Part shown: positions 8,125 to 17,598 of the stretch, piece after piece
Position numbering within the stretch: the first letter of the stretch is position 1
Layout of the letters: each line of letters begins with the position of its first letter
From: a virus
Virus record (IMG/VR): IMGVR_UViG_3300025276_000162
Location: 1-28,646 of that record
Direction: 5' to 3' (one strand)
DNA length: 28,646 nucleotides
Translations under genes and position numbers: made by a program
Notes under the pieces: model-generated
What the model was told of the DNA's origin: nothing
Seen by the model: the letters and a program-made list of their open reading frames with translations, nothing else
The model's database searches: none

Positions 8125-11100
8125 GTGGCAGAACTATTTGGTATTCCTGTTGAGCAGTCTACTCAAGAACTATTTGGTGTCCCTGTTGAAGAGGAACAAG
8201 AAGAAGAACAGTCTACTTTGGGGACAATGGCAGATATAGGCCAAGGGATTGGCGCTGGTCTTATGAATGTTCCGCAAGGGATTGCAGAGTTAGGCGCTCT
8301 AGGAATAGATATTGCTTTTGATACAAACACAAGCCAAGGAACTACTGAGTTCTTTGAAGATGCAAAGGAAACTTTAAACCTTACACCAGAAGGTACAGCG
8401 GGAAAGGTTGCAGAGGGAATTACAACTTTTGGAACAGCGTTTATTCCTATCGCTGGTTGGTTAAGTCGTGCCAACACTGTAGCAAGAGGTGGAAAAACTC
8501 TAGCTAATTCTAGTAAATTTATGAAGACTGCTGAAAAGTTTGGTGGTAGTGCTGTAGGAAAAAAACTTATAAACAACCGTCTTAAACTAGCAGCAGGAAC
8601 AGCGCTGGGTTCTGGAATGGCAGACGTATTAGTTGCACCGTCTACTTTTAACACATTATCTGATTCCTTTGATGCACTACCAGACTTTTTAAAAACAGAA
8701 GAAGACACGAAACTAACCGGAAGTGATGAAGCTTGGCGTAGGTTTAGAAACAAAATGCGTTTTGGCGTAGAGGGCGTTGGATTAGGTGCCGCAGGAGAAG
8801 CAGTGTTTCCAGTTGTTGGACTTGCGGCAAGAGCACCAGCTTATATACCAGGTGTTCCAACGGCGGCACGTTTAATTGGAAATGGTTTTGATAAGGTAGG
8901 AGAAAAATTAGGAGCTAATCAGTTTCTTAAAAAGTATTTTACTGCGTCTGGTCTTACACCTCGTGACTTATACGAAGGCATTGAAGGCGTAAAAGATTTT
9001 AGTAAAGCAACAACTAGAGATGCAGCAAAACGTTTTATTGCTTTTGACAACGCTGCAAAGAAAGTTGTGGGAAGAACAAAACTATTTGGTAAAGGTAAAG
9101 ACGGAATACAAAAAGCCCATGACGATCTGTATAAATATTTAACAGGCGCCATAGACGAAGGCACCATGACGAAAGCACATGGAGGTGGTGTTACCAGTGC
9201 GGCTAAAAACATGAGAGATCAAGTCGATGGTTTAACAAATGTCTTTATGAGAGAAATAGAAAACTCTGGGTTAGAGGCCCCTGCAAAGCAAGCGTTGTTA
9301 AAACAATTCTCTGATCAACAAGGACAATACCTAAGAAGATTGTATGAAGTACATTTACGTCGTCCCGAACAATTTGTTATGAATACAAAGTTATATGATG
9401 AATCAATCTTAGATGTTACTAGAAAAATGATGTCAGACACTCCAAAGATGTCTTTAAATGAAGCAAAAAACCAATCAAAACTTATTATAGATGGAATGTT
9501 GGGAAGACACACTGTAGATTATGGGCTTACTCCAGAGGCTTATGTAAAACTTCAAAGCAAAGCTCTTAAAACAAAACCTTTTGGAGACAAACCTTTATTT
9601 AAAATATCTGAAGGAATGTTAAAAGATAGAAGTAAATACTTAGACGAGTCCGCAAACCTTAGAGCCTTACTTGGAGAAATTAAAGATCCAAAAGAATTAT
9701 ACTTACGCACAATAGATCAGATGTCTCAAACGCTTTCAGCAAACCAATTGTACAAACAATTTGCAACGCAAAATAAAACTAATTTTAATGGAGCGATTGC
9801 AAAGTTTAACAATGGTGGGAGACCATTAGCTGTTGCAGGAAAAGAACTTTCAGAAGATCAAGCAGCCTTTTTAACTAACAATGGATACACAAGGCTTGGA
9901 GATGTAACAGATGAACTAAATATTACCGATGCTCAAAAAGTTTTTGGCGGTAAGTACGGAGCATTGACTGGGGACTTTGTTCCTAATGAAGTATATGATT
10001 CTTTAACTGTTGCAGCAAGAGCAACTAATCCTTTACAAGAAGCGTTGGCTATCTCTCTACAAGCCAAGGGCTTATCGCAAATGACAAAGACTGTGTTAAA
10101 TCCTTTATCGCAAATTAGAAACTTTCACTCAGGTATATTTATGGTGGGAGCCAATGGTAATATAGCAAGGGACATGAGTATCTTTGAAAGCAGCCGCCTT
10201 ACAGTGGGTAGAATAAAAGACATGGGAGATGCTGAGTTTAGAGAGACATTCAACATGCTTCAGAAGACAGGGCTTGTAGATCAGAACTACGTGGTCAATG
10301 AATTTAAAGCCTTGTTAGATGAGGGGGCTGATTTAAAAGTTGCTGGTAAAATAGCTGACCTATCAAAACGTTCTATAGATAAAATACCTTTTGCACGAGC
10401 TGCTTTAAAGGGCGCACAAAACGTCTACTCTGGTACAGATAACTATTGGAAAACAGTAGGATACCTTGGAGAGAAAGCAAAATACAGCGCAGCATTTAGA
10501 AGGTCTGGCTTAGATCCTGACAACCTTGGTGCAATTACAGATGATTTAGTAAATGCTGGACTGGCGCCCAGATCTACAGAGTTCAGTGGTGGCATAGACT
10601 TTATGGATCTAATGAGCACTGATATAGTAAAAGCAACAATGCCTACATACAGTCGTGTTCCAGAGTTAGTTAAAACAATTAGACGTATTCCTGTTGTTGG
10701 TAACTTCATGGCTTTCCCTGCTGAAATAATTAGAACAACAACAAACATTACAAGACAGGGGTTAAAGGAACTAGGGTTTAAATCTTCTCCAGAGTTAATT
10801 CAAAAAATTGGAGCAAAACAAGCTGCTGCATTACAAAAACAAATCCGTGCGATAGGTGCTAAACGATTGAGTAACTACGCTGCAATGGCTTACGTTGCTC
10901 CGGTTGCTGCACAGAAAGCAGCGATGGGTGCACTAGATTTTACTCAAGAACAGTTAGATGCGTTAGAGCTTGAGGCTCCTCCTTGGATGAAGGGACATAC
11001 GTTAATGCCTATTAGTCATACGCCTGGTAAAGCAGAGTATGTAGATCTAAGTTATATGATGCCTTATGATTTTATGGCAGCGCCTGTTCGTGCCGCAATG

Positions 11101-12171
11101 CAAGCGTACTCAGAAACAGGAGAAGTTACAGACTCTCAAGCAAAACAAGTTATGGAAGCTGGTAAAATAGCTTTGTTAAAACTTATGGAACCGTTTGCCT
11201 CTGAAGCATTGCTTTCAGAAAGAATTGCTGACGTGTTTTATCGTGATGGTGTCACAAGGTCTGGATCACGATTTATTGCAGAAGGAGAAAGCGATGGAGA
11301 CAAATTAAAGAAAGGTTTTAATCACATCATTGCAGGGTTTAGTCCAGGTGTTTTAGACATGTTCTATCAAGAACGGGGCGGTAAGTTTCAACCAGGAAGA
11401 CTTACTAAAGCTATAACTAATACCCCTGGTGGCTATGGTGAGAATTTTACATTAGCGGAAGAAGCCGCAAGTATGTTAACTGGGTTCCGTGAAATGGAAG
11501 CAGACCTAAACAATACTTTTTACTATAAAGGTGCAGAGTATAAAGGAAATAGAAGTGGTTTATTAAGAGAATTTAAAAAAGTAGCAGGAAGAAATGACTC
11601 TACAAATGAATCTGTTATAGCAGCATTCCAAGAAGCCAATAGAGATTTGTTAACACAACAATCACAATTGTTTGCACATATAAACGCCGCAAGAACATTA
11701 GGATTAAGTAACGCAGAAATTAGAAGGTCCTTATCAAAACAAGCTAGAATGGGAAGAAGAGAAATAAGTTTTGCAATGAGAGGAAAGTTTCTTCCTTTTA
11801 CAATATCTAGCGATCTTATACGACAAATTAGACAAGAAACAACAATGCTAGGTCAGCCAAGAGTGATTGAAACGTTACCTTTGTTAGAATTAAGAAACAT
11901 AACTAACCAACTTAAAAACATTGACCTAAACCCTGAAGAACGAGTACAGGAACAACCTGTCAATCAAGAATTATTTGGAGTTCCCGTTCAACCAAAAGCG
12001 CCTGTCAATCAAGAATTATTTGGAGAACCAGTATCCCAGAACAACGTAGCTCCAAGTGTTTTATCTACTGGCACGGTGAACAAAGATAACACGGTTAATA
12101 CAACAAAAGTTCTAGCTGGAACCAATCCGCTTACGCAAATGATTGCCGAGCGTCAAAGTGCCAACACCTAA
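8125..12171 (+). CDS. giant internal virion (ejection) protein with terminal ELFGxPV motifs
   Basis: A 1348-residue protein starting with GTG, preceded by AGGAGAAAATT at good spacing. The N-terminus repeats AELFGIPV and QELFGVPV within 25 residues, and the C-terminal 90 residues repeat NQELFGVPV and NQELFGEPV. Residues about 30-160 are Gly/Ala-rich with hydrophobic helices (GIGAGLMNVPQGIAELGALG, TTFGTAFIPIAGWLS), of the sort that could insert in a membrane. The middle is long and helical with many Lys/Arg; the region near 980-1010 has LMPISHTPGKAEYVDLSYMM. No lysozyme or transglycosylase motif was found. Size, order and composition fit the largest ejection protein (T7 gp16-like role). The stop overlaps the stop of the convergent DNA polymerase gene by four bases. 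Confidence 0.78.
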   Translation: MAELFGIPVEQSTQELFGVPVEEEQEEEQSTLGTMADIGQGIGAGLMNVPQGIAELGALGIDIAFDTNTSQGTTEFFEDAKETLNLTPEGTAGKVAEGITTFGTAFIPIAGWLSRANTVARGGKTLANSSKFMKTAEKFGGSAVGKKLINNRLKLAAGTALGSGMADVLVAPSTFNTLSDSFDALPDFLKTEEDTKLTGSDEAWRRFRNKMRFGVEGVGLGAAGEAVFPVVGLAARAPAYIPGVPTAARLIGNGFDKVGEKLGANQFLKKYFTASGLTPRDLYEGIEGVKDFSKATTRDAAKRFIAFDNAAKKVVGRTKLFGKGKDGIQKAHDDLYKYLTGAIDEGTMTKAHGGGVTSAAKNMRDQVDGLTNVFMREIENSGLEAPAKQALLKQFSDQQGQYLRRLYEVHLRRPEQFVMNTKLYDESILDVTRKMMSDTPKMSLNEAKNQSKLIIDGMLGRHTVDYGLTPEAYVKLQSKALKTKPFGDKPLFKISEGMLKDRSKYLDESANLRALLGEIKDPKELYLRTIDQMSQTLSANQLYKQFATQNKTNFNGAIAKFNNGGRPLAVAGKELSEDQAAFLTNNGYTRLGDVTDELNITDAQKVFGGKYGALTGDFVPNEVYDSLTVAARATNPLQEALAISLQAKGLSQMTKTVLNPLSQIRNFHSGIFMVGANGNIARDMSIFESSRLTVGRIKDMGDAEFRETFNMLQKTGLVDQNYVVNEFKALLDEGADLKVAGKIADLSKRSIDKIPFARAALKGAQNVYSGTDNYWKTVGYLGEKAKYSAAFRRSGLDPDNLGAITDDLVNAGLAPRSTEFSGGIDFMDLMSTDIVKATMPTYSRVPELVKTIRRIPVVGNFMAFPAEIIRTTTNITRQGLKELGFKSSPELIQKIGAKQAAALQKQIRAIGAKRLSNYAAMAYVAPVAAQKAAMGALDFTQEQLDALELEAPPWMKGHTLMPISHTPGKAEYVDLSYMMPYDFMAAPVRAAMQAYSETGEVTDSQAKQVMEAGKIALLKLMEPFASEALLSERIADVFYRDGVTRSGSRFIAEGESDGDKLKKGFNHIIAGFSPGVLDMFYQERGGKFQPGRLTKAITNTPGGYGENFTLAEEAASMLTGFREMEADLNNTFYYKGAEYKGNRSGLLREFKKVAGRNDSTNESVIAAFQEANRDLLTQQSQLFAHINAARTLGLSNAEIRRSLSKQARMGRREISFAMRGKFLPFTISSDLIRQIRQETTMLGQPRVIETLPLLELRNITNQLKNIDLNPEERVQEQPVNQELFGVPVQPKAPVNQELFGEPVSQNNVAPSVLSTGTVNKDNTVNTTKVLAGTNPLTQMIAERQSANT

Positions 12172-14078
12172 CCAACCTCGCCCCAGTTATCCCCTAGTTC
12201 TTCGTCTACCTTAGAGGGAACCTTGAGAATATGATCCAAGCCCGTCTCCATAATCTCCGTGATCCTTGTTGCTTGCTCCTGGTTCTCTACTGAAAAGCAC
12301 AGTTCGTCATGCACCGTGAGCATTGGAACAAGGCCCTCCTTATGGCAGTCCGCCATTGCCTTCTTAGTTTGGTCAGCAGCACTGCCCTGTATGAGTTTGT
12401 TCAGAGCCTTGTAAGTAAAGGCGCGTCTCAAGTTCATACCGTATTCTTTCTTGGCATCCTCAAGACTCATAGGTTTGTTGTACCCAAAGGTCTTGGGTTC
12501 CCAAAGATGAAACCTGCACTTGCGTCCCAAGAGTGTGCGAATAACGCCGTGGTTCTGTGCCTGTGCGCTTGCAATCTCCGCTAGGCCTTTAACAAAGGGA
12601 GCCTTAGTGTGGTGCGTTTCAAGTAGTTCTTTCGCATCCTCCTTTGTAACAGCCAACTGGTTGGCTAACTTAGCCACGCCCATTCCGTACATAATCCCAA
12701 GGTTAACGGTCTTGGCTTCCTTACGTGTGATTCCTGCAAAGTCTGCCACCATCTGGTGTAGATCCACATCCCCTGTGTGGTACTCATCCACAATTGTATC
12801 AACCATCGAGTGCTTGCGTGAGTCTGGTAGGCTTGCTGCAAAGTGCACCAAGAGCCTTGGTTCTTGACTTGCGTAGTCAAACGATCCCCACTTGCATCCC
12901 TCATCAGGAATAAACAAGCCTCGGATTAGTTTCTTAATAACAGGATCTCGTGCAGGGATTTGCTGTAAGTTAGGGTTGGAGCTAGAAAATCTCCCCGTTA
13001 CAGTTCCTCCGTCATCGGACCTTAGTTGGTGGAACTCCGCATGTATCTTGCCCTTGTGCTCATGACGCAAGATGCTGTCAATGAATGTACTGTCTGCTTT
13101 GTCCGCCTCACGCAGTTTAACGATCGCCTGGGCCACTTCGTGTGGATGGGAGGACAGGTACTGCTTGGTAAAGGATGGTGCCCCTGCTTCCGTCTTAGGA
13201 TACTGTAGGTTCAACGATTCAAACACAGTCTTAACTGACGACCCTGCCCACGGTTCTATCTCTATGCCAGTCTTGTCTTTGATAAACGCACGTAGCTCCT
13301 TGGTTCTAACTTGTAATTGTTTCTTTGCTACATCTGCCTGGTCAATGTCTACTCGAACACCTCTCTGTTTCATCTTCACCATCAAGGGTATCAGGCTTGT
13401 TTCTAATTCCCACACGTTCCAGAGTTCCTGCTTGTCTAGTTCAATCCGCAATCGCTCCCATAACTTGAGCGTCATCACGGCGTCTTGCTCGGCATAGGCT
13501 CCAACCTTTGAGGGTGGTAGGATCCACATGTCTGCCTTTGGATCGATGCCCCAGTCCTTTGCTGTTGCTCGAAGCAGCCGCTCGTCTTTCCGCATGTCGA
13601 TCCAATCACGACCTAAGTTGTTTAGGCTGTAGGAAAATCTGTTCTCGTCAACGATAGCCCCTGTTACCATTGTATCAATGATCCGACCTTGTATATCAAC
13701 GCCCTCCGCACTTAGCCAACCCGCATCGTAGGTCGCATTGTGCATGATCTTATCTATGTGGGGTGTTGCCATCTGCTTCTTGAACCATTTCATCGTAACC
13801 TTTGGATCTAGGTTGTGTCCGTTCTGGTGCCGGATGGGAAAGTACCCATAGTAATCCCCTGCTGCAACAGCGATGCCAACTATAAACCCATCGTTCCTTG
13901 CCCACCCTGGGCCAAACTTCTTTAGGTTGGGGTCGCATGTCTCAAGGTCCACGGCTATTTGTTTATATCCTGTAAGGTCTGGATACTCCGTTGGTATGTT
14001 CCAATCCTTGTCGATAATATCTATATCCATGCGCTCAAGAAAGTTTATTGTACTCTTGTCTTTACGGTCCCTTGCCAT
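12168..14078 (-). CDS. polA: family A DNA polymerase with 3'-5' exonuclease
   Basis: Replicative DNA polymerase of 636 residues from the ATG at 14078, chosen because it overlaps the upstream stop as TAATG; an in-frame extension to 14123 lacks support. The exonuclease domain has D44/E46 (VDLET), N114/D118 (HNATYD) and Y195/D199 (YAEQD). The polymerase domain has TGRFSSSNPNLQQIP, motif A with D401 and E406 (FDYASQEPRLL), motif B (R452, K456, L460, Y464 in TRKEAKTVNLGIMYG) and motif C H590-D591-E592. All catalytic residues are present. There is no 5'-nuclease domain, as usual in phages. The residue equivalent to E. coli Phe762 is Leu. It is the distal gene of the leftward replication operon. Confidence 0.97.
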   Translation of the reverse strand: MARDRKDKSTINFLERMDIDIIDKDWNIPTEYPDLTGYKQIAVDLETCDPNLKKFGPGWARNDGFIVGIAVAAGDYYGYFPIRHQNGHNLDPKVTMKWFKKQMATPHIDKIMHNATYDAGWLSAEGVDIQGRIIDTMVTGAIVDENRFSYSLNNLGRDWIDMRKDERLLRATAKDWGIDPKADMWILPPSKVGAYAEQDAVMTLKLWERLRIELDKQELWNVWELETSLIPLMVKMKQRGVRVDIDQADVAKKQLQVRTKELRAFIKDKTGIEIEPWAGSSVKTVFESLNLQYPKTEAGAPSFTKQYLSSHPHEVAQAIVKLREADKADSTFIDSILRHEHKGKIHAEFHQLRSDDGGTVTGRFSSSNPNLQQIPARDPVIKKLIRGLFIPDEGCKWGSFDYASQEPRLLVHFAASLPDSRKHSMVDTIVDEYHTGDVDLHQMVADFAGITRKEAKTVNLGIMYGMGVAKLANQLAVTKEDAKELLETHHTKAPFVKGLAEIASAQAQNHGVIRTLLGRKCRFHLWEPKTFGYNKPMSLEDAKKEYGMNLRRAFTYKALNKLIQGSAADQTKKAMADCHKEGLVPMLTVHDELCFSVENQEQATRITEIMETGLDHILKVPSKVDEELGDNWGEVG

Positions 14079-14332
14079 TAGTCTTCCCCACCCAGTGCAG
14101 CGTAGCCACAGATGTCTACCCAACTATCCTCGTGTTCTGGTGTCTCGATCAAACGTGACACCTTTAATTGAACCAGGCATAAATACACCTGGTCAACTGT
14201 TATGTCTTGATCAAGAATCACCGACCATAGCCTTGCCACACGCATGTGATTCGTGGTTGCATCACCATAATCCTTGGCTCTGGGACCATTGATGTAGCCC
14301 TCTGCTTTTTGTAGTATCTCTTCTCGTTTCAT
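14078..14332 (-). CDS. DUF6378-like phage protein
   Basis: An 84-residue protein with pattern R(A)KDYGD near residue 20, HMRVARLWSVIL, then LVQLKVSRLIETPEHEDSW and VDICGYAALG at the C-terminus. This 'YGD...N....a.lWs......K..Rl......Ds..D..GYaAl' layout is that of the phage family DUF6378 (from memory), small helical proteins next to replication or nucleotide genes. The function is unknown. The His/Asp residues and fold suggestion recall MazG-like all-helical nucleotide hydrolases, which is speculative. It starts inside the helicase stop (ATGA at 14332-14329) and ends on the polymerase start (TAATG), so all three are translationally coupled. Confidence 0.85.
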   Translation of the reverse strand: MKREEILQKAEGYINGPRAKDYGDATTNHMRVARLWSVILDQDITVDQVYLCLVQLKVSRLIETPEHEDSWVDICGYAALGGED

Positions 14333-15858
14333 ATTTCATACCTGTATTTCTTGATTGATTCTAAAATGTGTAAGTTCTTCTTGGTTCTCGTAACGCCCAC
14401 ATAAAACGCACGATGCTCATCGTCTGGATGCATACTCTCAGTGCAAGCCTTCGTTGATCCCGTATAAACTAAACAGTTGTCATCCTCCCCACCCTTCATC
14501 GCATGAAACGTGGACAACTTAATGCGAGGCGTATCCATAATACTCTCCCCTGATTCCTCAATAACCTCAATGTATAACCTATCATTTCTGCCCAAGTTCA
14601 TTATAGAAAAACAACTACGATCTATCGGTGCCTTCATCCCATACTCCCGAACCAAATCGTTATAGCTTAACGAACCATCTTCCGGTGCTGCTTCCAACAA
14701 GGTGCTCGAACCTCGCTTCACAACTGCGCTGTCCCCCTGCTTGGGTACATTCTTATATAGGTTCTTAATTAAATAAACCCCGACGCGCTCACCATTCTGC
14801 AATCGACGCCATATCTCTATGCCCTCCGCTACCTCTGGCTTTATACTAGGCCTTCCTTTTATGCTGTACAAAAACCCGAAGCTCCTAACCTGGTCAGCGA
14901 AGTCTGATACGTAGCTGTTGGTTCGAGCCATGATGGTCCACGAACCTGTATCCAAAGGTACACTTGCAAGACTGTTGTGCCAAGTAACCGAGCCTTGTTC
15001 TTTAGCTGGAGAAAACTCCTTAACCTTCCTGGTATGAATGCGTTTAACAATACGCTTGGAAAGATTAAACACTTCCACAGGCATTCGATAAGACTTAGTA
15101 AGGATCTCCACTGTGTCAGAGACTTCCAAGAACTCGTTTACATCAACCCCTGTCCACCGATGGATTGCCTGGTCGTCATCCCCTGCAAGATAAACCTTCT
15201 CCGCTCTCTTGGACATGATATTAACCATCTCCCATTGCACTGGCGTTAAGTCTTGTGCCTCGTCAACGATTAATAGATCCAAGTAAGGTGGTTCAGCTAT
15301 CTCAATATACTTCTCTATGAAGTCTGCAAAGTCTACCTTCTGCATCTTACTCTTATATTCTTGCAATTGTTGCTCAACCTGTTGCAATTTAGCAAACCAA
15401 ATTGTATAATTCGCCGCTTCATTATATTCCTGTTGCAGCGGTATCCTCCTTGATCGAGCACGCGCCACCATATCAAGGTACGTCTTTCCCGATCCTCCAA
15501 TATGAACTTGAGGTAATCCATCATCAGGAGACACCCCGTCCCTACTATCTATAAGAATGCCCAACAAACTTCCGAGTTCCTTGTAGTCTTTTGCCTTCAT
15601 CAGATCGTCTGACTGCAACCCAAGTCCCCAAAAGGCTGTGGCATGTAGCGTTTTAAAGTGGGGCAGCTCCTTCTCTGTTAAAGAAAACTTGGAGCAAGCA
15701 CGTTCAATGGCTTCGGCAATCGCCTTACGTGTAAACGAAATGAAGGCAATCCTAGAAGGATCGCCCCCGTTATCCAAATACTCTTGGATAATCTCCATGA
15801 GTGTGTAAGTCTTACCGCAACCAGGTGGACCAAAGATAATAGTGCTATTCTTTATCAT
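14329..15858 (-). CDS. UvrD/Rep-type superfamily 1 DNA helicase
   Basis: A 509-residue ATP-dependent DNA helicase for fork unwinding or recombination. Walker A is GPPGCGKT (10-17), motif Ia ISFTRKA (40-46), Walker B LIVDEAQD (196-203), motif III AGDDDQAIHRW (225-235) and motif IV SYRMP (256-260). Near the C-terminus are STFHAMKGGE (motif V) and YVGVTRTKKNL (motif VI). Domains 1B/2B are short compared with the cellular enzymes (about 670-720 residues), common in phage versions. The ATG lies at 15858, 14 bases inside the end of the AlpA-like gene. It works with the adjacent polymerase and primase. Confidence 0.94.
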   Translation of the reverse strand: MIKNSTIIFGPPGCGKTYTLMEIIQEYLDNGGDPSRIAFISFTRKAIAEAIERACSKFSLTEKELPHFKTLHATAFWGLGLQSDDLMKAKDYKELGSLLGILIDSRDGVSPDDGLPQVHIGGSGKTYLDMVARARSRRIPLQQEYNEAANYTIWFAKLQQVEQQLQEYKSKMQKVDFADFIEKYIEIAEPPYLDLLIVDEAQDLTPVQWEMVNIMSKRAEKVYLAGDDDQAIHRWTGVDVNEFLEVSDTVEILTKSYRMPVEVFNLSKRIVKRIHTRKVKEFSPAKEQGSVTWHNSLASVPLDTGSWTIMARTNSYVSDFADQVRSFGFLYSIKGRPSIKPEVAEGIEIWRRLQNGERVGVYLIKNLYKNVPKQGDSAVVKRGSSTLLEAAPEDGSLSYNDLVREYGMKAPIDRSCFSIMNLGRNDRLYIEVIEESGESIMDTPRIKLSTFHAMKGGEDDNCLVYTGSTKACTESMHPDDEHRAFYVGVTRTKKNLHILESIKKYRYEI

Positions 15859-16066
15859 AGGTCTTCTCCCTTGGTCGAGAGTTTACCCAATCCTCTATCT
15901 CCATGAGCACCCACCTACTGGCAGTACGCTTGTTGGACTCATCTCCTAGCACTAAGGGTTGAGGGAAATCCCCTGCCTTAGTCCATTTGTATATTGCTGA
16001 TGTCGAGACGCCAAGCAGTGCAGCTACCTCCGACACACGCAAAAGTCGATTAGAAGGGGATGTCAT
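15845..16066 (-). CDS. AlpA-family helix-turn-helix protein
   Basis: A 73-residue DNA-binding protein: LLRVSEVAALLGVSTSAIYK (8-27) is a winged-helix/MerR-type HTH, followed by WTKAGDFPQPLVLG (the wing) and SRWVLMEIEDWVNSRP, the classic AlpA/excisionase-like ending. Members regulate prophage genes or act in excision, but no integrase is visible here, so a role as transcription or replication regulator is more likely. It overlaps the primase end by 17 bases and the helicase start by 14, so it is embedded in the replication operon rather than next to a lysogeny switch. Confidence 0.88.
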   Translation of the reverse strand: MTSPSNRLLRVSEVAALLGVSTSAIYKWTKAGDFPQPLVLGDESNKRTASRWVLMEIEDWVNSRPREKTYDKE

Positions 16067-17582
16067 CTGAAACCTCCGTGATGTTTAAGTCTATATATTC
16101 CTCCTCAAAAGCAGGAACCCACCATACTCGAAGCGTGGATCTCTTTCCATCCTCGCGTTGTATGTTCTGATGCCCATGAGCATCCGCACCATTGTTTAAA
16201 GTCTTCAATGCTTCTTGGACCTGTGCCCTACTGTAAAAAGTAAAATGTCGGTTGTGCAAATATAACATAAGACCAGAGATTGTGAACCTTGTAAGACCTT
16301 CCTCGGTCCAGGGCTTTCCCATCTCTAGTTCTTCTGGCACTATAGCCTTTATACGGCTCGTACAGTAGGCTCTAAGGTGTTCCTTAAACTGACCCACCAT
16401 CGTTAGTTCTTCGGGCACCTCAAGGTATGTAGCACCCAACATTAAATTACTGACCGCTACCTGCCAGGACTGGGCTTTAACAGTTGGCGGCATGATATTA
16501 ATCTGCTCCATGCAAGCACGTTGCCAAAGCGTTTGATTCTGTAGCTGCTCTGTTGAAAGTTGTACACGTTTCCCACCTACATCCATAAAGTATAATCGAG
16601 GCTCGGATAAAAGAGTTGTAAGCCCACCCATCTGTGGCATCTCAGGTTGATCCCCACCAACACCGTACTTCTTGGTCTTACAAATCTCCTTATCGCAGTA
16701 ACTCTTAAATGGTTCCTGCTCACAGGTGTAAAAGTATTCTTTCTTGTTCAGTGATTTAACTAGGTTTGTTACCTCTGTCGCTGGCAAGGGATCCGCACAT
16801 AGCGTTCGGTTAATATCCTCGAACTTTGAAACCCAATCGTCGGGGTTCTTCAAACGGCAGTAAACACCGCACATAAACAACGTTTTGTTTCGCTCCTCGG
16901 ATATCTGTCCTTGGCTCGTGATGTGTTGTAGGCAGGGCGGTCCATCTGTAAAATACTTTCTTGGTCCGCCTAGCTGCATGGACTCTAACTGGTTCAATGC
17001 AACACGCTCAGACTCAATCAGATTTAAAAACTTATCAAGTTCGAGAGCGTCGCCCTTTGCATTAAACCCATAGCGCATGGTTTCTTCTGCTTTAAAGTAT
17101 GGTATGTTAATAAAGTTACCAACATCCCCTCGCTCTGCTAGGATTGAATCTTGTTTGGGAAAGATCTCGCACCCAGAAAACCCTAGTGCAATAGACATCT
17201 CCGTCAGGTACTCACGTATAACGGAGGCCTGTTCGTATTCTTTTAAAAATAAATATAAGTGTGCCCCACCAGACTTAGACCGACAGTGAACCAACGGTAG
17301 CTTTAATTTGTATATCTTTTGTGTAAGTGATTTATGATCTAGGTCATACGTGTCAATGTCCAGTGCTCCAAACTTGCACATGTTATCTTCATTGATTGGT
17401 ATAGCACCCACACCTTGAACACCGTCAATGTGTTCTTGTATCTTCTCAACGGTCATAGGTTCTCGAACGATCCGACTATCTGCTTCAGCCTTGCCGTTCC
17501 TTCCTACTCTTCCAACCGTCGTCGTACCGTGTGCCACGGTTGACCCTTGAAAAGCTTTCATAAGTCTTTCTGCGTAAGACAT
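16050..17582 (-). CDS. archaeo-eukaryotic-type (AEP) primase with SSB-like C-terminal tail
   Basis: A 510-residue primase candidate. The catalytic AEP motifs are D75/D77 (FGALDIDTYD), H108 (SKSGGAHLYLFL) and E139 (CEIFPKQ), which resembles the TOTE-type AEP group. Residues 210-310 hold C217, C287, C296 and C301 in a context like YxCxxxP...CDKEIC...KYGVGG, probably a metal or Fe-S site as in primase accessory domains. The C-terminal domain (about 320-500) has no helicase Walker motif and may be a DNA-binding helical domain. The protein ends in SDDIPF, like bacterial SSB tails. It likely synthesises primers for the phage polymerase. An AAGGA site precedes the ATG, directly after the T-run of a terminator. 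Confidence 0.85.
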   Translation of the reverse strand: MSYAERLMKAFQGSTVAHGTTTVGRVGRNGKAEADSRIVREPMTVEKIQEHIDGVQGVGAIPINEDNMCKFGALDIDTYDLDHKSLTQKIYKLKLPLVHCRSKSGGAHLYLFLKEYEQASVIREYLTEMSIALGFSGCEIFPKQDSILAERGDVGNFINIPYFKAEETMRYGFNAKGDALELDKFLNLIESERVALNQLESMQLGGPRKYFTDGPPCLQHITSQGQISEERNKTLFMCGVYCRLKNPDDWVSKFEDINRTLCADPLPATEVTNLVKSLNKKEYFYTCEQEPFKSYCDKEICKTKKYGVGGDQPEMPQMGGLTTLLSEPRLYFMDVGGKRVQLSTEQLQNQTLWQRACMEQINIMPPTVKAQSWQVAVSNLMLGATYLEVPEELTMVGQFKEHLRAYCTSRIKAIVPEELEMGKPWTEEGLTRFTISGLMLYLHNRHFTFYSRAQVQEALKTLNNGADAHGHQNIQREDGKRSTLRVWWVPAFEEEYIDLNITEVSDDIPF

Positions 17583-17598
17583 GTGTGTATCCTTGGGG

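Noticed and set aside
8163-8753. 196-codon minus-strand frame antisense to the giant virion gene
   Set aside because: Same reason: Ser/Ala/Pro-rich antisense shadow, no ribosome binding site.
12309-13497. Plus-strand frames opposite DNA polymerase
   Set aside because: Antisense shadows without start signals; the polymerase frame explains the conservation.
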